This document shows positions 17,079 to 25,852 of a DNA stretch of 39,227 nt, one piece after another (positions within the stretch are counted from its first letter, which is position 1; each line of letters opens with the position of its first letter). The notes beneath the pieces were generated by a model that saw only the letters and a program-made list of their open reading frames with translations, was not told the DNA's origin and made no database searches. The position numbers and the translations under genes are program-made. Source of the DNA: Fluviicola sp. (GTDB lineage: Bacteria; Bacteroidota; Bacteroidia; Flavobacteriales_D; Crocinitomicaceae); contig JARWZO010000002.1 of the NCBI GenBank assembly GCA_029866325.1, positions 1 to 39,227 of the forward strand, written 5' to 3'.

Positions 17079-18521
17079 ATGAAACGCATTCAGAACTTTA
17101 TCAACGGCGAATATTGTGATCCGCAGGCTGGAAATTACATCGATAATGTAGAACCGGCTACAGGAGAGGTATATTGCCTGATCCCTGATTCTACCGAAGA
17201 AGATGTGGCCATGGCAGTTGCTGCGGCTGAAAAAGCCTTTCCGATTTGGTCGGGTATGACAGGTGAAGAACGTGGAGCGATCTTGATGCGCATCAGTTTG
17301 GGAATCGAAAAACGAATGGATGAATTTGTTGCGGCAGAATCGCGCGATAATGGAAAACCGTTGAGTCTGGCCGCTCATGTGGATATTCCGCGAGCGGTTT
17401 CCAACTTTCATTTCTTTGCCACAGCAGCCGAGCATGTGTCTTCCGAATCTCATTACATGGAAGGTGTTGGGGTTAATTATACCACCCGTAAACCCATTGG
17501 TATCGTAGGATGTATTTCACCTTGGAATCTTCCCTTGTATTTATTCTCCTGGAAAATAGCTCCTGCATTGGCATCCGGAAATTGCGTGATCGCAAAACCC
17601 TCTGAAATTACACCGTATACTGCTTATTTGCTGGGCGAAGTGATCAAAGAATCAGGAATGCCGGCCGGTGTGTTGAATATCATTCACGGAACGGGTCAAT
17701 ATGCCGGAGATGCCATTGTAAAACACCCGAAAATCAAAGCAATTTCCTTTACCGGAGGAACCAAAACCGGCGAATACATTGCCCGAACCGCAGCTCCGAT
17801 GTTCAAGAAATTATCGTTGGAATTGGGTGGGAAAAATCCAAATATCATCTTCGCCGATTGTGATTTTGATGAAATGATCAAAACTACGGTGCGTTCTTCG
17901 TTTGCCAATCAAGGTCAGATATGCTTGTGCGGATCCCGCATTTTCGTGGAACGCTCATTGTACGATAAATTCAAAACGGCTTTTGTAGAACGCGTTTCAA
18001 AACTGACGGTTTCTCATCCTACAGATCCGAATGCCAAAATGGGCGCAGTGGTGTCGGAGCCGCACATGGAAAAAGTGTTGAGTTACATTGAATTGGCTAA
18101 ACAGGAAGGTGGAACTGTTCTTACTGGCGGAAACCGTGTTCATCTAGAGGCGCCGTACAACAATGGTTTTTACATCGCTCCTACGGTGATAGAAGGATTG
18201 GCTTACGATTGTCGCACGAATCAGGAAGAGATTTTTGGTCCAGTGGTAACCATCACACCATTTGATACCGAAGAAGAGGCGTTAATGATGGCTAATTCAA
18301 CCGTTTATGGACTCAGCGCTACGGTTTGGACCTCTGACTTAAAACGGGCACACCGTGTTGCTGACAATGTTCAAGCAGGAATTGTTTGGCTCAATTGCTG
18401 GCTAGTGCGCGATTTGCGGACACCGTTTGGGGGCGTGAAAGCATCTGGCGTGGGTCGTGAGGGTGGCTGGGAGGCAATGCGCTTTTTCACGGAAGCGAAG
18501 AATGTGCTTGTGACTTTTTAA
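17079..18521 (+). CDS. Aldehyde dehydrogenase, 2-aminomuconate/2-hydroxymuconate-semialdehyde type
   Basis: NAD-dependent oxidation of an aldehyde to an acid. I chose the ATG at 17079 (MKRIQNFINGEYCDPQAGN, 480 residues) because it gives the usual ALDH N-terminus and lies just after a good promoter; upstream in-frame starts would overlap that promoter. Visible motifs: GCISPWNLPLYLFSWKIAPA, SFTGGTKTG (cofactor loop), LSLELGGKNPNI (general-base Glu), NQGQICLCGSRIF (catalytic Cys), QEEIFGPVVTITPF and the substrate-pocket stretch WLNCWLVRDLRTPFGGVKAS, which is typical of the ALDH8 / 2-hydroxymuconic-semialdehyde group. In many Flavobacteriia such an enzyme belongs to the kynurenine route of tryptophan breakdown, but no other kynurenine genes are in this window, so the substrate is inferred. 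Confidence 0.9.
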   Translation: MKRIQNFINGEYCDPQAGNYIDNVEPATGEVYCLIPDSTEEDVAMAVAAAEKAFPIWSGMTGEERGAILMRISLGIEKRMDEFVAAESRDNGKPLSLAAHVDIPRAVSNFHFFATAAEHVSSESHYMEGVGVNYTTRKPIGIVGCISPWNLPLYLFSWKIAPALASGNCVIAKPSEITPYTAYLLGEVIKESGMPAGVLNIIHGTGQYAGDAIVKHPKIKAISFTGGTKTGEYIARTAAPMFKKLSLELGGKNPNIIFADCDFDEMIKTTVRSSFANQGQICLCGSRIFVERSLYDKFKTAFVERVSKLTVSHPTDPNAKMGAVVSEPHMEKVLSYIELAKQEGGTVLTGGNRVHLEAPYNNGFYIAPTVIEGLAYDCRTNQEEIFGPVVTITPFDTEEEALMMANSTVYGLSATVWTSDLKRAHRVADNVQAGIVWLNCWLVRDLRTPFGGVKASGVGREGGWEAMRFFTEAKNVLVTF

Positions 18522-18644
18522 GTAGAACCTCGACGGCATTAAGTAGCGATCGTAAGAGAACAAGCCGTGGTTCTCAAGATTGGGACTTACAGCCTTGATT
18601 TTTTGCCTACTTTTTCATCAAGCAAAAAGTAGGGTAAGTTCTAC
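18522..18644. repeat. Extragenic hairpin cluster between convergent genes
   Basis: Between the ALDH stop and the response-regulator stop lie several inverted pairs: GTAGAAC (18522-18528) with GTTCTAC (18638-18644), GAGAAC/GTTCTC near 18557-18576, and CCTACTTTTT (18606-18615) with AAAAAGTAGG (18624-18633). The last resembles the hairpin at 33835-33864. It may terminate transcription from both sides. Confidence 0.6.
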
Positions 18645-19333
18645 CCCACATGAAACACATAACCTTTCCCTTTCAGGGTAATAATCTCAATCTTCGGATC
18701 GTTTTGTAAGTACATTCTCAGCTTTCGAATATAAACATCCAGTGTGCGTGAATTGAAAAACGAATCATCTCCCCAAACTGCTAGTAGCAAAGCCTTGCGG
18801 TCAGTTTGTTGGTTGAGGTTGGAAGTTAGTAACGATAGCACTTGGGTTTCGCGGTACGAAAGTTTGATGTTTTGTTGTCCGAACCTTAATTCCAAGCGAT
18901 CAGGAAAAAAAATGTACTCGCCCAGTGAAATGTGTTGCACAACTGCTGTCTGAGAGGGGATGCTATTGATGCGCAAGCGCAATTGGTTCTGTATACGTAC
19001 AATGAGTTCTTCTATACTAAACGGTTTGCGCACATAGTCGGTAGCGCCAACTTCAAATCCGGTCAACACATCTTCCGTAAACGATTTGGCAGTGAGGTAA
19101 ATAATCGGAATTTCAGGTTTACGGGCTTTGATGATTCTTCCCAATGCAAAACCATCGATGTTGGGTAGCATAACATCCAGTAAACAAATATCGGGTTCAA
19201 AATGATCGAATGCCTGAATCACCTGTGCTCCATCTTTGACCAAGTGAACGTCAAATCCTTGATGTTCGAGTGTTTCTTTGACCACTTTCGACAGAAACTG
19301 CTCGTCTTCTACATACAGAATTTTGTGTTTCAT
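18641..19333 (-). CDS. OmpR-family response regulator
   Basis: DNA-binding partner of the adjacent sensor kinase. The ATG at 19333 (MKHKILYVEDEQFLS) is chosen because it starts directly at the receiver domain and overlaps the kinase stop as ATGA; a 12-residue upstream extension is possible but unlikely. Receiver domain, about 1-120: acidic pocket in YVEDEQ, phosphorylated Asp53 in LLDVMLPNIDG, Thr in YLTAKS and Lys in YVRKPFS. C-terminal winged helix, about 130-230: LSYRETQVLSLLTSNLNQ, LAVWGDDSFFNSRTLDVYIRKLR and LKGKGYVFHVG, the trans_reg_C pattern. The 230-residue length is standard. Targets cannot be read from the sequence. Confidence 0.95.
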   Translation of the reverse strand: MKHKILYVEDEQFLSKVVKETLEHQGFDVHLVKDGAQVIQAFDHFEPDICLLDVMLPNIDGFALGRIIKARKPEIPIIYLTAKSFTEDVLTGFEVGATDYVRKPFSIEELIVRIQNQLRLRINSIPSQTAVVQHISLGEYIFFPDRLELRFGQQNIKLSYRETQVLSLLTSNLNQQTDRKALLLAVWGDDSFFNSRTLDVYIRKLRMYLQNDPKIEIITLKGKGYVFHVG

Positions 19334-20853
19334 GACGTTTGGGTTGGAAAAGTAAGTTGAAAGATGCAACCGCCACCGGTAAGATTAGAAACCGTGATGT
19401 CTCCTCCATGCTGTAACATGATCTGTTTGCAATAACTCAATCCAAGTCCGTAACCTTTTACGTTGTGTGTGTTTCCACTTGGAACTCTGAAAAATTGCGT
19501 GAATAACTGATCGAGATAAGCCTTGTCGATACCGGGACCATTATCTGCTACTTCAATGCGAACAGTCGTTTCCGTTTGTTGGATTCGAATCTCAATTTCC
19601 GGATTCGGAACTGCATAATTCAACGCATTTTCGAGTAAATTTCCCATTACACCATGTAGGTGAATCGGGTCAACATACAGGAAAAGTGGAGCATCGGGTT
19701 TCAGAAAGACAACCTTGGCACCTGCTTCAACGATTTTCCATTCGTAGTTCTGAATAACCTGATTGATAAGTGCCACCACGTCTGTTTTTTCACGATTCAA
19801 AAAGTTCTTTTTCAATTCCAATTGACCGTTTACAAGCACTTGGTGTACCAGTTTGTCCAATCGGGTAACTTCCATCGACATCAGTTCCAGGTATTCGTCC
19901 ATCACTTTTGGATCGTTTTTTCGGTTGTAATTTTGTAGCGCTTCCAAAGCCACGCGAACAGTGCTGACAGGGGTTTTGAGCTCGTGCGAAATATTGTTGA
20001 TGAAATGGGTGCGCAATTCATTGATCCGAACTTGTTTTCGGTAACTGCGGTAGGCAACTACAAAAGCTCCTGCGGTAATACTCAACAAAATAAATGCGAA
20101 CAGAATTTGAGGAAACAAGGTCGAAAACACATAATAATTACGGTTTGTCAACTCAATTCCAATCGATTTCCCAATGACCGGAATTCCCGTATAAACAACC
20201 GATTTCGGAAGGTTCTTTTTCTCTGCCAAAGAAGAAGGTGTGCAGTAAAAACGGTATTCCAACCCCTTGTGCTGCCAGTTTTCGGCTAATAGCTTCTTGA
20301 AGACATTGGTATCGAGCATATCGCTGTTAAAGGAATAAGAAGCATTGCTGCTCATGCGTTCTACTACGAGGCTTAATCCGTGAGTGAGGAGGTCTTGTTT
20401 CGATTTCGAAATGATTTTCTCCTTTTTTTGAGTATGCATGGTTACCATTGGCGAAGAATCACCGGGCTTTCCTTGTTGGATAATCTTGGTTTTCTGTTGT
20501 AAAAATTCGGTATCGATTTCCTGATTGTTTATTTGAACATCGATGAGTGTTTCCGATTTTACGGTATCTCCGGTGATAATTTTACGTGTCGAAGACCTTT
20601 TCTCTTGACTCTTTGGTCCGTTAAATTCCTCAATAGTGACGGTAGAAAAGTCATTCCCGATAAACTGCGACACCAAACTATCCAGCAACTGATCCCCGGT
20701 TTTTCGTGTGTCGGCCTTTACATCTTTTTGAATTTCAGCATTCAGTGAACGTTGTTGGGTGTACAGCCATTGAACAACAAATGCAGTGAGCAATAACCCG
20801 CTTACTGTCATTAAGAGCGGTATCCAGATCCGCGCATTCAATCGTTGTTTCAT
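19330..20853 (-). CDS. Membrane sensor histidine kinase
   Basis: The 507-residue protein has a first membrane helix (about 9-29), an extracytoplasmic sensor region of about 210 residues with no recognised domain, a second helix (about 243-266, PQILFAFILLSITAGAFVVAY), the dimerisation/phosphoacceptor segment with NNISHELKTPVSTVRVALEAL (His in HELKTP), and a HATPase_c domain with NLLENALNYA (N box), VADNGPGID (G1), FFRVPSGNTHNVKGYGLGLS (G2) and GGGCIFQLTFP. The gene precedes and overlaps the response regulator by 4 nt, so the two are co-translated. A TAGTTTTA box stands 4 nt before the ATG. The layout is like the RprX/PhoR-type kinases of this phylum. The signal sensed is unknown. Confidence 0.94.
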   Translation of the reverse strand: MKQRLNARIWIPLLMTVSGLLLTAFVVQWLYTQQRSLNAEIQKDVKADTRKTGDQLLDSLVSQFIGNDFSTVTIEEFNGPKSQEKRSSTRKIITGDTVKSETLIDVQINNQEIDTEFLQQKTKIIQQGKPGDSSPMVTMHTQKKEKIISKSKQDLLTHGLSLVVERMSSNASYSFNSDMLDTNVFKKLLAENWQHKGLEYRFYCTPSSLAEKKNLPKSVVYTGIPVIGKSIGIELTNRNYYVFSTLFPQILFAFILLSITAGAFVVAYRSYRKQVRINELRTHFINNISHELKTPVSTVRVALEALQNYNRKNDPKVMDEYLELMSMEVTRLDKLVHQVLVNGQLELKKNFLNREKTDVVALINQVIQNYEWKIVEAGAKVVFLKPDAPLFLYVDPIHLHGVMGNLLENALNYAVPNPEIEIRIQQTETTVRIEVADNGPGIDKAYLDQLFTQFFRVPSGNTHNVKGYGLGLSYCKQIMLQHGGDITVSNLTGGGCIFQLTFPTQTS

Positions 20854-20857
20854 GTGG

Positions 20858-20865
20858 TAAAACTA
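20858..20865 (-). promoter_or_regulatory. -7-like box of the kinase operon, 4 nt from the ATG
   Basis: TAGTTTTA on the minus strand (last base differs from TAnnTTTG), then CCAC and ATG. Confidence 0.4.
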
Positions 20866-20984
20866 CTGCATTATCGCATTGCTTCCGAAAGCGATTAACC
20901 ATTATTAACCTTAGTTAGAGTAGCGTTAACCTGATGCAGCGTGCGTGCCGTCTACTTTTATCCATACACTAATATAGATTGGAT

Positions 20985-21950
20985 ATGAACACACTGATTA
21001 CTTTTTTCGCTTCAAATGCGCGATTAAGCATTGTTGCATTAATACCTGTTTCATTAACCTATGCGCAAACACAATTGCATCCGCAGGTCGACGACCAAAC
21101 CACCTATTTTCCGATGACGTTAACATTGGCTGATACAGGAGTCGCTGGTAATATGGTGATCTGGGATTTTTCAACGGCAATCTACGAGCCCAATGAACCG
21201 GTTAATTACACCTATCGTTTGCCTTCTCCGAATGAACAAACATTGCATCCGGAAGTAACCATTGTTGAAGAAGGAACGAATGGAACCAAGCGCTTGCTGC
21301 ACGATAGTGTTACTTTTTTAAAGCAATATCAGTATGTCAATCCGCAATTCACGGTTTTTACCTATACACAACCTGCTACGATGTTTACATTTCCGGTTCT
21401 ATACGGTGCAAACTCCAATACAAATGCTGAAGTGTTTTATATAGGTGGTGTGTCGTTAGATGTGCTGGAAACGACCGAATGTTCGGTATCAGGTTTTGGA
21501 ACGCTGATTACTCCGCTAGAAACCTTCGACAATGTATATAAACTCATCTACCATCACACACGTGAGTATTATAATACTGACACCTTAGTTACCACAATTC
21601 ATATTATAGAATCCAAGTGGATTTCCATGACTGAAAATGCAGTGCTCCTTTCGCTGTTGTGGAGTGATTTGGATAATCAAACAATAGCAAGTTTTCGCAG
21701 TAATGCCTCTTCAGCCGGGCTTCCCAATGAAGACTTAACGGATCTTCTGATTTACCCGAATCCGGCAACCGGTTTTGTTTATTTAAGTAAGGAGGTCGAT
21801 GCCTATGTGTTAATTGATCAAACCGGCAGAACCATTTTGAGCGGAAAAGGATCGTTTATCGATTTGACCAACGTAGGAGACGGAAGTTATCGTTTGCAAC
21901 TAGAGAAAGATGATGTGATTTTGAACCGTCCTATTCAAGTGAAAGGATGA
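20985..21950 (+). CDS. Secreted protein with T9SS type A sorting domain
   Basis: A 321-residue protein. The ATG at 20985 (MNTLITFFASNARLSIVAL) is preferred over a TTG 6 nt upstream. A signal peptide ends at about YAQ. The middle part (about 30-245) has no recognised domain; it looks like beta-strands with few cysteines (PVNYTYRLPSPNEQTLHPE, FPVLYGANSNTNAEVFYIGG). From about 250 the sequence LLIYPNPATGFVYLSKEVDAYVL, DQTGRTILSGKG and GDGSYRLQLEKDDVI is a short T9SS type A signal. It is divergent from the kinase gene with a 131-nt gap. Function unknown. Confidence 0.85.
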   Translation: MNTLITFFASNARLSIVALIPVSLTYAQTQLHPQVDDQTTYFPMTLTLADTGVAGNMVIWDFSTAIYEPNEPVNYTYRLPSPNEQTLHPEVTIVEEGTNGTKRLLHDSVTFLKQYQYVNPQFTVFTYTQPATMFTFPVLYGANSNTNAEVFYIGGVSLDVLETTECSVSGFGTLITPLETFDNVYKLIYHHTREYYNTDTLVTTIHIIESKWISMTENAVLLSLLWSDLDNQTIASFRSNASSAGLPNEDLTDLLIYPNPATGFVYLSKEVDAYVLIDQTGRTILSGKGSFIDLTNVGDGSYRLQLEKDDVILNRPIQVKG

Positions 21951-22069
21951 TAATAATTCTTCCTCATGATAACTCGTGGGTGGAATAATACATTAAAGTA
22001 CAGATTCTAAAAGAATGTGCTATTAAGTATTCATTTTCTCCTCTTGTTCTAAACACGGTTTCATTTAAT

Positions 22070-22103
22070 AAAAAAGCCGATCCGCTTGATGCAGATCGGC
22101 TTC
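22070..22103 (-). terminator. Intrinsic terminator of the downstream minus-strand T9SS gene
   Basis: AAGCCGATC (22074-22082) and GATCGGCTT (22094-22102) form a 9-bp stem. On the minus strand it follows the stop codon at 22123 by about 20 nt and is followed by a T-run. Confidence 0.88.
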
Positions 22104-22122
22104 TATATTTAGAAAAGGGGTG

Positions 22123-23550
22123 TTATTTTTTGGTGAATCGCAAGGTGCTCGTTCCTGATTCATGTATCACACGAATGAAGTAACTACCTGTTGCCAAATC
22201 AGCTACAGACATACTTGTATTTCCATGCGCTGAACGAATGAAACGACCGTTTTGATCCAATAATTCAATTCCCTGAATGGCTGTTTCGTTTACTGCCTGA
22301 ACATTTACCAAATCTGTGGCAGGGTTCGGGTAAAGCGAGAAAAGATTCACTTCATTTTCGTTGATTGAGCTACAATTTTCAACTGTTACATTAAACGTAG
22401 CAGTGTTGGTACAGCCGTTTACATCGGTTCCCACCGCGGTATACTGTGTTGTAATAGTAGGCGTGGCAATTACCTGTGCTTGTGTTGGGAAATCAATCGT
22501 TGCGTTGGGTGTCCAAACATAACTTACACCACCCGAACCGAGCATGGTAATTGTTTCACCGTTGCAAATCACGCCATCTGCCGGATTACCAATAATGGTA
22601 ATGGTTGGTTGAGCGAAAATCGTAAGGTTGGAACCGTTATCGGAGCCTGTTGTAACAGGATCAGATGCAACTACACGAATGCGGTATCCGCTTCCTGCAG
22701 GTGTTCCACCCGGAATAACACCGTTGATGGAAAGTGCACCTGTAGCCGAAGAAGTTAATGATCCGATAGACGTCGGTGAGGTGAATGAACCTGCAGCATT
22801 TGATAATTGAGCTGTATAGATGTTACCGGCATTTACTGTTCCCGTTACGTCAAAACCTACAGCCACGTTTGCAGCTGTATTGAAACACCATCCCGGAGCA
22901 TTGATATTGTCTGTAGTAATGGTAGCAAAGCTTCCACCCATACCAGTTACTTCCACTTCATCAATTGAGAACGCCGGATCAAGCCCTGAAGCAGCGCTGT
23001 TTTGCCAGCGGAAACGGAATTTCAACGCAGTTGCGTTATCCCAAGCGGGTAAACTTACACTCGTTTGTGTCCATGTAGAAACGTTTTGATAACTAGTACC
23101 TGTTGCTGTCCAAGTTCCTCCACCGTCTGTGCTGTATTCCACTGTTCCGAAATCCAGATTGGGAGTACCTGCGCACAAATACCAGAATGAAAGAGTGATA
23201 TTACCGTAACCGGCCGCATTGATAGAAGAGGTGAGTGTTGTCGGTTGGTTTGAAGCACTACCGGTATCGTAGTTTGAGTTACAGATACCTGCTCCACAAA
23301 TAGAGCTGTTGGTAACGTGCATGTAAGTCGACGAAGGAGAGTTGGTGATACCGCCCGGTTGAGCAGGCGTATCAGGAATAAACGGAGAAAATCCGGTATA
23401 AACGTTGTTGACAATCCAGTTGTTTCCTCCCGATCCTCCGTTCAATGTCCAGTTCCCGCCACCGGCTTCAAAATCATCCTGAAATAAGGTTGTTTGTGCA
23501 AACGCCGACACGGAGAAAGCCAAACTTCCCATTAGTAATAGTTGTTTCAT
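22123..23550 (-). CDS. Secreted MAM/jelly-roll-like protein with T9SS type A sorting domain (paralogue 1)
   Basis: A 475-residue protein with signal peptide MKQLLLMGSLAFSVSAFAQ. Residues about 20-205 form a jelly-roll-like domain beginning TLFQDDFEAGGGNWTLNGG and including ITLSFWYLCAGTPNLDFGTV, EYSTDGGGTWTATG and LKFRFRWQNSAASGLDPAFS, the pattern of MAM-like or carbohydrate-binding jelly rolls in secreted proteins. Then comes a region with GYRIRVVASDPVTTG and a PKD/Ig-like stretch (NGETITMLGSGGVSYVWTPN). The end is LFSLYPNPATDLVNVQAVNE to SYFIRVIHESG, a T9SS type A signal. It is a clear paralogue of the protein encoded at 25853-27292 over its whole length. No catalytic motif is seen; binding or adhesion is a guess. 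Confidence 0.88.
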   Translation of the reverse strand: MKQLLLMGSLAFSVSAFAQTTLFQDDFEAGGGNWTLNGGSGGNNWIVNNVYTGFSPFIPDTPAQPGGITNSPSSTYMHVTNSSICGAGICNSNYDTGSASNQPTTLTSSINAAGYGNITLSFWYLCAGTPNLDFGTVEYSTDGGGTWTATGTSYQNVSTWTQTSVSLPAWDNATALKFRFRWQNSAASGLDPAFSIDEVEVTGMGGSFATITTDNINAPGWCFNTAANVAVGFDVTGTVNAGNIYTAQLSNAAGSFTSPTSIGSLTSSATGALSINGVIPGGTPAGSGYRIRVVASDPVTTGSDNGSNLTIFAQPTITIIGNPADGVICNGETITMLGSGGVSYVWTPNATIDFPTQAQVIATPTITTQYTAVGTDVNGCTNTATFNVTVENCSSINENEVNLFSLYPNPATDLVNVQAVNETAIQGIELLDQNGRFIRSAHGNTSMSVADLATGSYFIRVIHESGTSTLRFTKK

Positions 23551-23668
23551 GTGTTATCTATTTAATTAGCAACACACAAATTACGATAAAAATAACTAAC
23601 TGCTTCATTCGCAGCTCGTTTTTTAGCTATTCAACGAAATCGGAAGGAAATGTTGGTTTTTCAATGAC

Positions 23669-24460
23669 CTACAAATCGCGTTTTTTGAGAATGAAATACG
23701 ATAATCCTATAAAGAATGCAATGTAAACAAATGCCAGCGTCAGCCGAAGTTCCTGCCCCATGATCCAAATATCAATGCCGGTATTCGTTTCCTGTTGTGA
23801 AACCAGCTTTTCGAAGAACGGAAGCGGTGTGAGATCGGCATAAACCTTCAATGGGAAAAACTGGTAGATTGCATCCGGTAAAAAAGCACCACCAATCGTT
23901 TCTATCGGAAAATAAACAATGAAAAAGATAATAGAAAGGGCCGGTTTCCGTACAATGATGGCAAACAGGAATGCAAAACTGAAGTAACCGATTGTTTGAA
24001 TGAAATACAAGACAACTTTATCAATTCCATTGTAGGCATTGCCGAATCCGGAATAGATTCCACCCAATATAAAACCGACTAAAAAGGTGTAAAATGAAAC
24101 AAGAAGGCTTATTCCTAGAATCACCAAAAACTTACTGATGATCACATCTCGTTTCCGTAAACCGTCAATTACGTTTTGCCGCATCGTTTTAAACTGTATT
24201 TCGTTGCAGGTAATGATCACGATCGTTACACCCATCAACACATTAAAAAAACTGGCTGAATACGTGGTAAACTTCCATACATGCGGAAAAACAAAAAACT
24301 CGTCACCGGTAAACAGCCCTTTCAATCCGGGGTTTTCATGGAAGAAAAAGTCCATGAAGTACATCCACAAGGGAATGATAACCATGTAGGCAAGAAAAAT
24401 GATTTTGATAGACGTTAACTTCTTGAGCTTAGCGTATTCTATAGCGAGTAACTGTTTCAT
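23669..24460 (-). CDS. ABC-2 type transporter permease
   Basis: Membrane subunit of an ABC exporter, 263 residues with about six membrane helices: one near the start (IIFLAYMVIIPLWMYFMDFF), then FNVLMGVTIVIITC, FLVILGISLLVSFYTFLVGF, TIGYFSFAFLFAIIV, IIFFIVYFPIETIGG and LAFVYIAFFIGLSYFIL. A cytoplasmic NEIQFKTMRQNVIDGLRKRDVIISKF segment is typical of ABC-2 permeases and couples to the ATPase. The gene overlaps the upstream ATPase gene by 4 nt (ATGA), so the two form one transporter. The family is used for drugs, lipids and carbohydrates; the substrate cannot be read here. Confidence 0.9.
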   Translation of the reverse strand: MKQLLAIEYAKLKKLTSIKIIFLAYMVIIPLWMYFMDFFFHENPGLKGLFTGDEFFVFPHVWKFTTYSASFFNVLMGVTIVIITCNEIQFKTMRQNVIDGLRKRDVIISKFLVILGISLLVSFYTFLVGFILGGIYSGFGNAYNGIDKVVLYFIQTIGYFSFAFLFAIIVRKPALSIIFFIVYFPIETIGGAFLPDAIYQFFPLKVYADLTPLPFFEKLVSQQETNTGIDIWIMGQELRLTLAFVYIAFFIGLSYFILKKRDL

Positions 24461-25353
24461 GCTTCAACGATTTCTAAGAAAATGGTTTCTAAATTCTTGC
24501 GGTATTCACGCAATCCCGAAAGGTAAATGCCCTTTTCAGCAAACAAGCGGTTGACGTTCGCGGCTTCTGATAATCCGGATGAAATCAGCAGCTCTCCATC
24601 TATTTCACGCACGAAATGCATGTCTAACAAATCGTCAATCACCGATTTTAAGGCTGACAAATCAACTGCTTTCACCAAAAACAATTGTTCCTGCGACATG
24701 ATTTGATTCAACGGACCTACTTCCAGTAGTTTCCCTTTGCGCAGGATGGCTACGTGTGTACAGATTTTTTCAATTTCGTCGAGGATATGCGATGCAATGA
24801 TGATGGTTTTTCCTTCCTCAGCAATTTCCAGAATGAGGTTACGCATTTCGGTAATTCCCAGCGGATCCAAGCCATTGGTCGGTTCGTCCAACACCATTAC
24901 ATCCGGATTGTTGAGCAAAGCAGAGGCGATTGCCAAACGTTGTTTCATCCCTAGTGAAAAGGTGCGGAACCGCGATGTTTTACGTTCCCATAGATTCACA
25001 CGTCTCAACACTTCTTCAATGCGACCCATGTAATCGGTCATGCCTTTGATCTTGGCAACCACAATCAGATTGTCTACCGCATTCAGATACGGATAGAAGT
25101 TGGGCGTTTCCAGCAATGCACCAATGTTCTTGCGGTTGTCGTCTTTCGTGCCGTTGCCAAACCAACTAAACGAACCCGAAGTGGCGTTTAATGCGCCTAA
25201 CAGAATGGCAAGCGTAGTGGTTTTTCCACTTCCGTTCGGACCTAATAACCCAAAAATCTGTCCTTTTTCAACCGTTAAACTCAGCGAATCCAGGGCCAAT
25301 ACGTCGGCATAGTTTTTTCGCAGGTTCTTTATTTCTAGTATGATTTCACCCAT
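24457..25353 (-). CDS. ABC transporter ATP-binding protein
   Basis: ATPase subunit that powers the permease encoded next to it. In 298 residues: Walker A GLLGPNGSGKTTTLAI, Q-loop region ALLETPNFYPYLNAVDNL, ABC signature FSLGMKQRLAIASALL (variant of LSGGQ, usual for ABC-2 exporters), Walker B VMVLDEPTNGLDP, and the His switch ASHILDEIE. The C-terminal 80 residues are the variable domain of DrrA/CcmA-like exporters. The downstream permease overlaps by 4 nt. A TAATTTCG box lies 16 nt before the ATG. Similar two-gene exporters serve antibiotic resistance or gliding-related transport (GldA-like); nothing here decides between these. Confidence 0.93.
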   Translation of the reverse strand: MGEIILEIKNLRKNYADVLALDSLSLTVEKGQIFGLLGPNGSGKTTTLAILLGALNATSGSFSWFGNGTKDDNRKNIGALLETPNFYPYLNAVDNLIVVAKIKGMTDYMGRIEEVLRRVNLWERKTSRFRTFSLGMKQRLAIASALLNNPDVMVLDEPTNGLDPLGITEMRNLILEIAEEGKTIIIASHILDEIEKICTHVAILRKGKLLEVGPLNQIMSQEQLFLVKAVDLSALKSVIDDLLDMHFVREIDGELLISSGLSEAANVNRLFAEKGIYLSGLREYRKNLETIFLEIVEA

Positions 25354-25369
25354 AGTGATTGCTTTGGGA

Positions 25370-25377
25370 CGAAATTA
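25370..25377 (-). promoter_or_regulatory. -7-like box of the ABC exporter operon
   Basis: TAATTTCG on the minus strand, one base off TAnnTTTG, 16 nt before the ATG at 25353. Confidence 0.45.
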
Positions 25378-25520
25378 CAATGCTTTCGCGGAATGATTCC
25401 GGCTTTTGGATAGAAGGTTTGTTTTTGATGTTGAAGGAAAGACAACTTGTATGAAATTTCGAGTGCAACACTCTAATTGCGCTGCAACTCTTGATTTATA
25501 GGGATATTTTACAAGATTTC

Positions 25521-25553
25521 TTGAGTTAAAACTGTCTCTTCACAGTATCTTTG
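25521..25553 (+). promoter_or_regulatory. Promoter of the second jelly-roll T9SS gene, with a leader of about 290 nt
   Basis: TTG (25521-25523), a 22-nt gap and TATCTTTG (25546-25553) match the Bacteroidota -33/-7 pattern. The start codon is at 25853, so the transcript would have an unusually long 5' leader. Confidence 0.55.
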
Positions 25554-25559
25554 GTGGGA

Positions 25560-25852
25560 GTATGACTATCACAGGTGTTTTCTGTTGAAAATCGACAAGT
25601 CTTCTCAAAGGTTGGCTAATTCCATGGCTTACCATACCTTTCAGTTAGAGAACCCACAGGTTTCTATTAAAAAGGCAGTTCATTCTGTTATTTTGTTGGT
25701 TCAGGTGCTCCTTGTACCGTTTCATAAGACTTCACACAACCCTTTCTTGGCGAGATGCGTCAACTTTGTTAGGATTATGAGGGATAAACCCTCAATTCGA
25801 GTAGTAACACACTTAGTTTAATTGTCCTGTTTGGGACATCAATTGTTTTTTT
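25560..25852 (+). promoter_or_regulatory. Long 5' leader with a terminator-like hairpin at the start codon
   Basis: This stretch has no convincing gene; an open frame across it (25585-25821, TTG start) has no recognisable protein features. Near its end are GAGGG-ATAAA-CCCTC (around 25779-25793) and then TGTCC (25823-25827) paired with GGACA (25834-25838), extended by an AAT/ATT pair, followed by seven T that run up to the ATG. The last element has the form of an intrinsic terminator and could attenuate the downstream gene. This is inference. Confidence 0.4.

Noticed and set aside
16932-17453. 173-codon open frame on the minus strand inside the aldehyde dehydrogenase gene
   Set aside because: It is the antisense shadow of a well-supported enzyme gene, with no protein-like motif of its own.
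25585-25821. 78-codon frame in the leader before the second jelly-roll gene
   Set aside because: TTG start, no protein-like features or family, and it lies in a leader with RNA-type signals. Kept as leader instead of gene.
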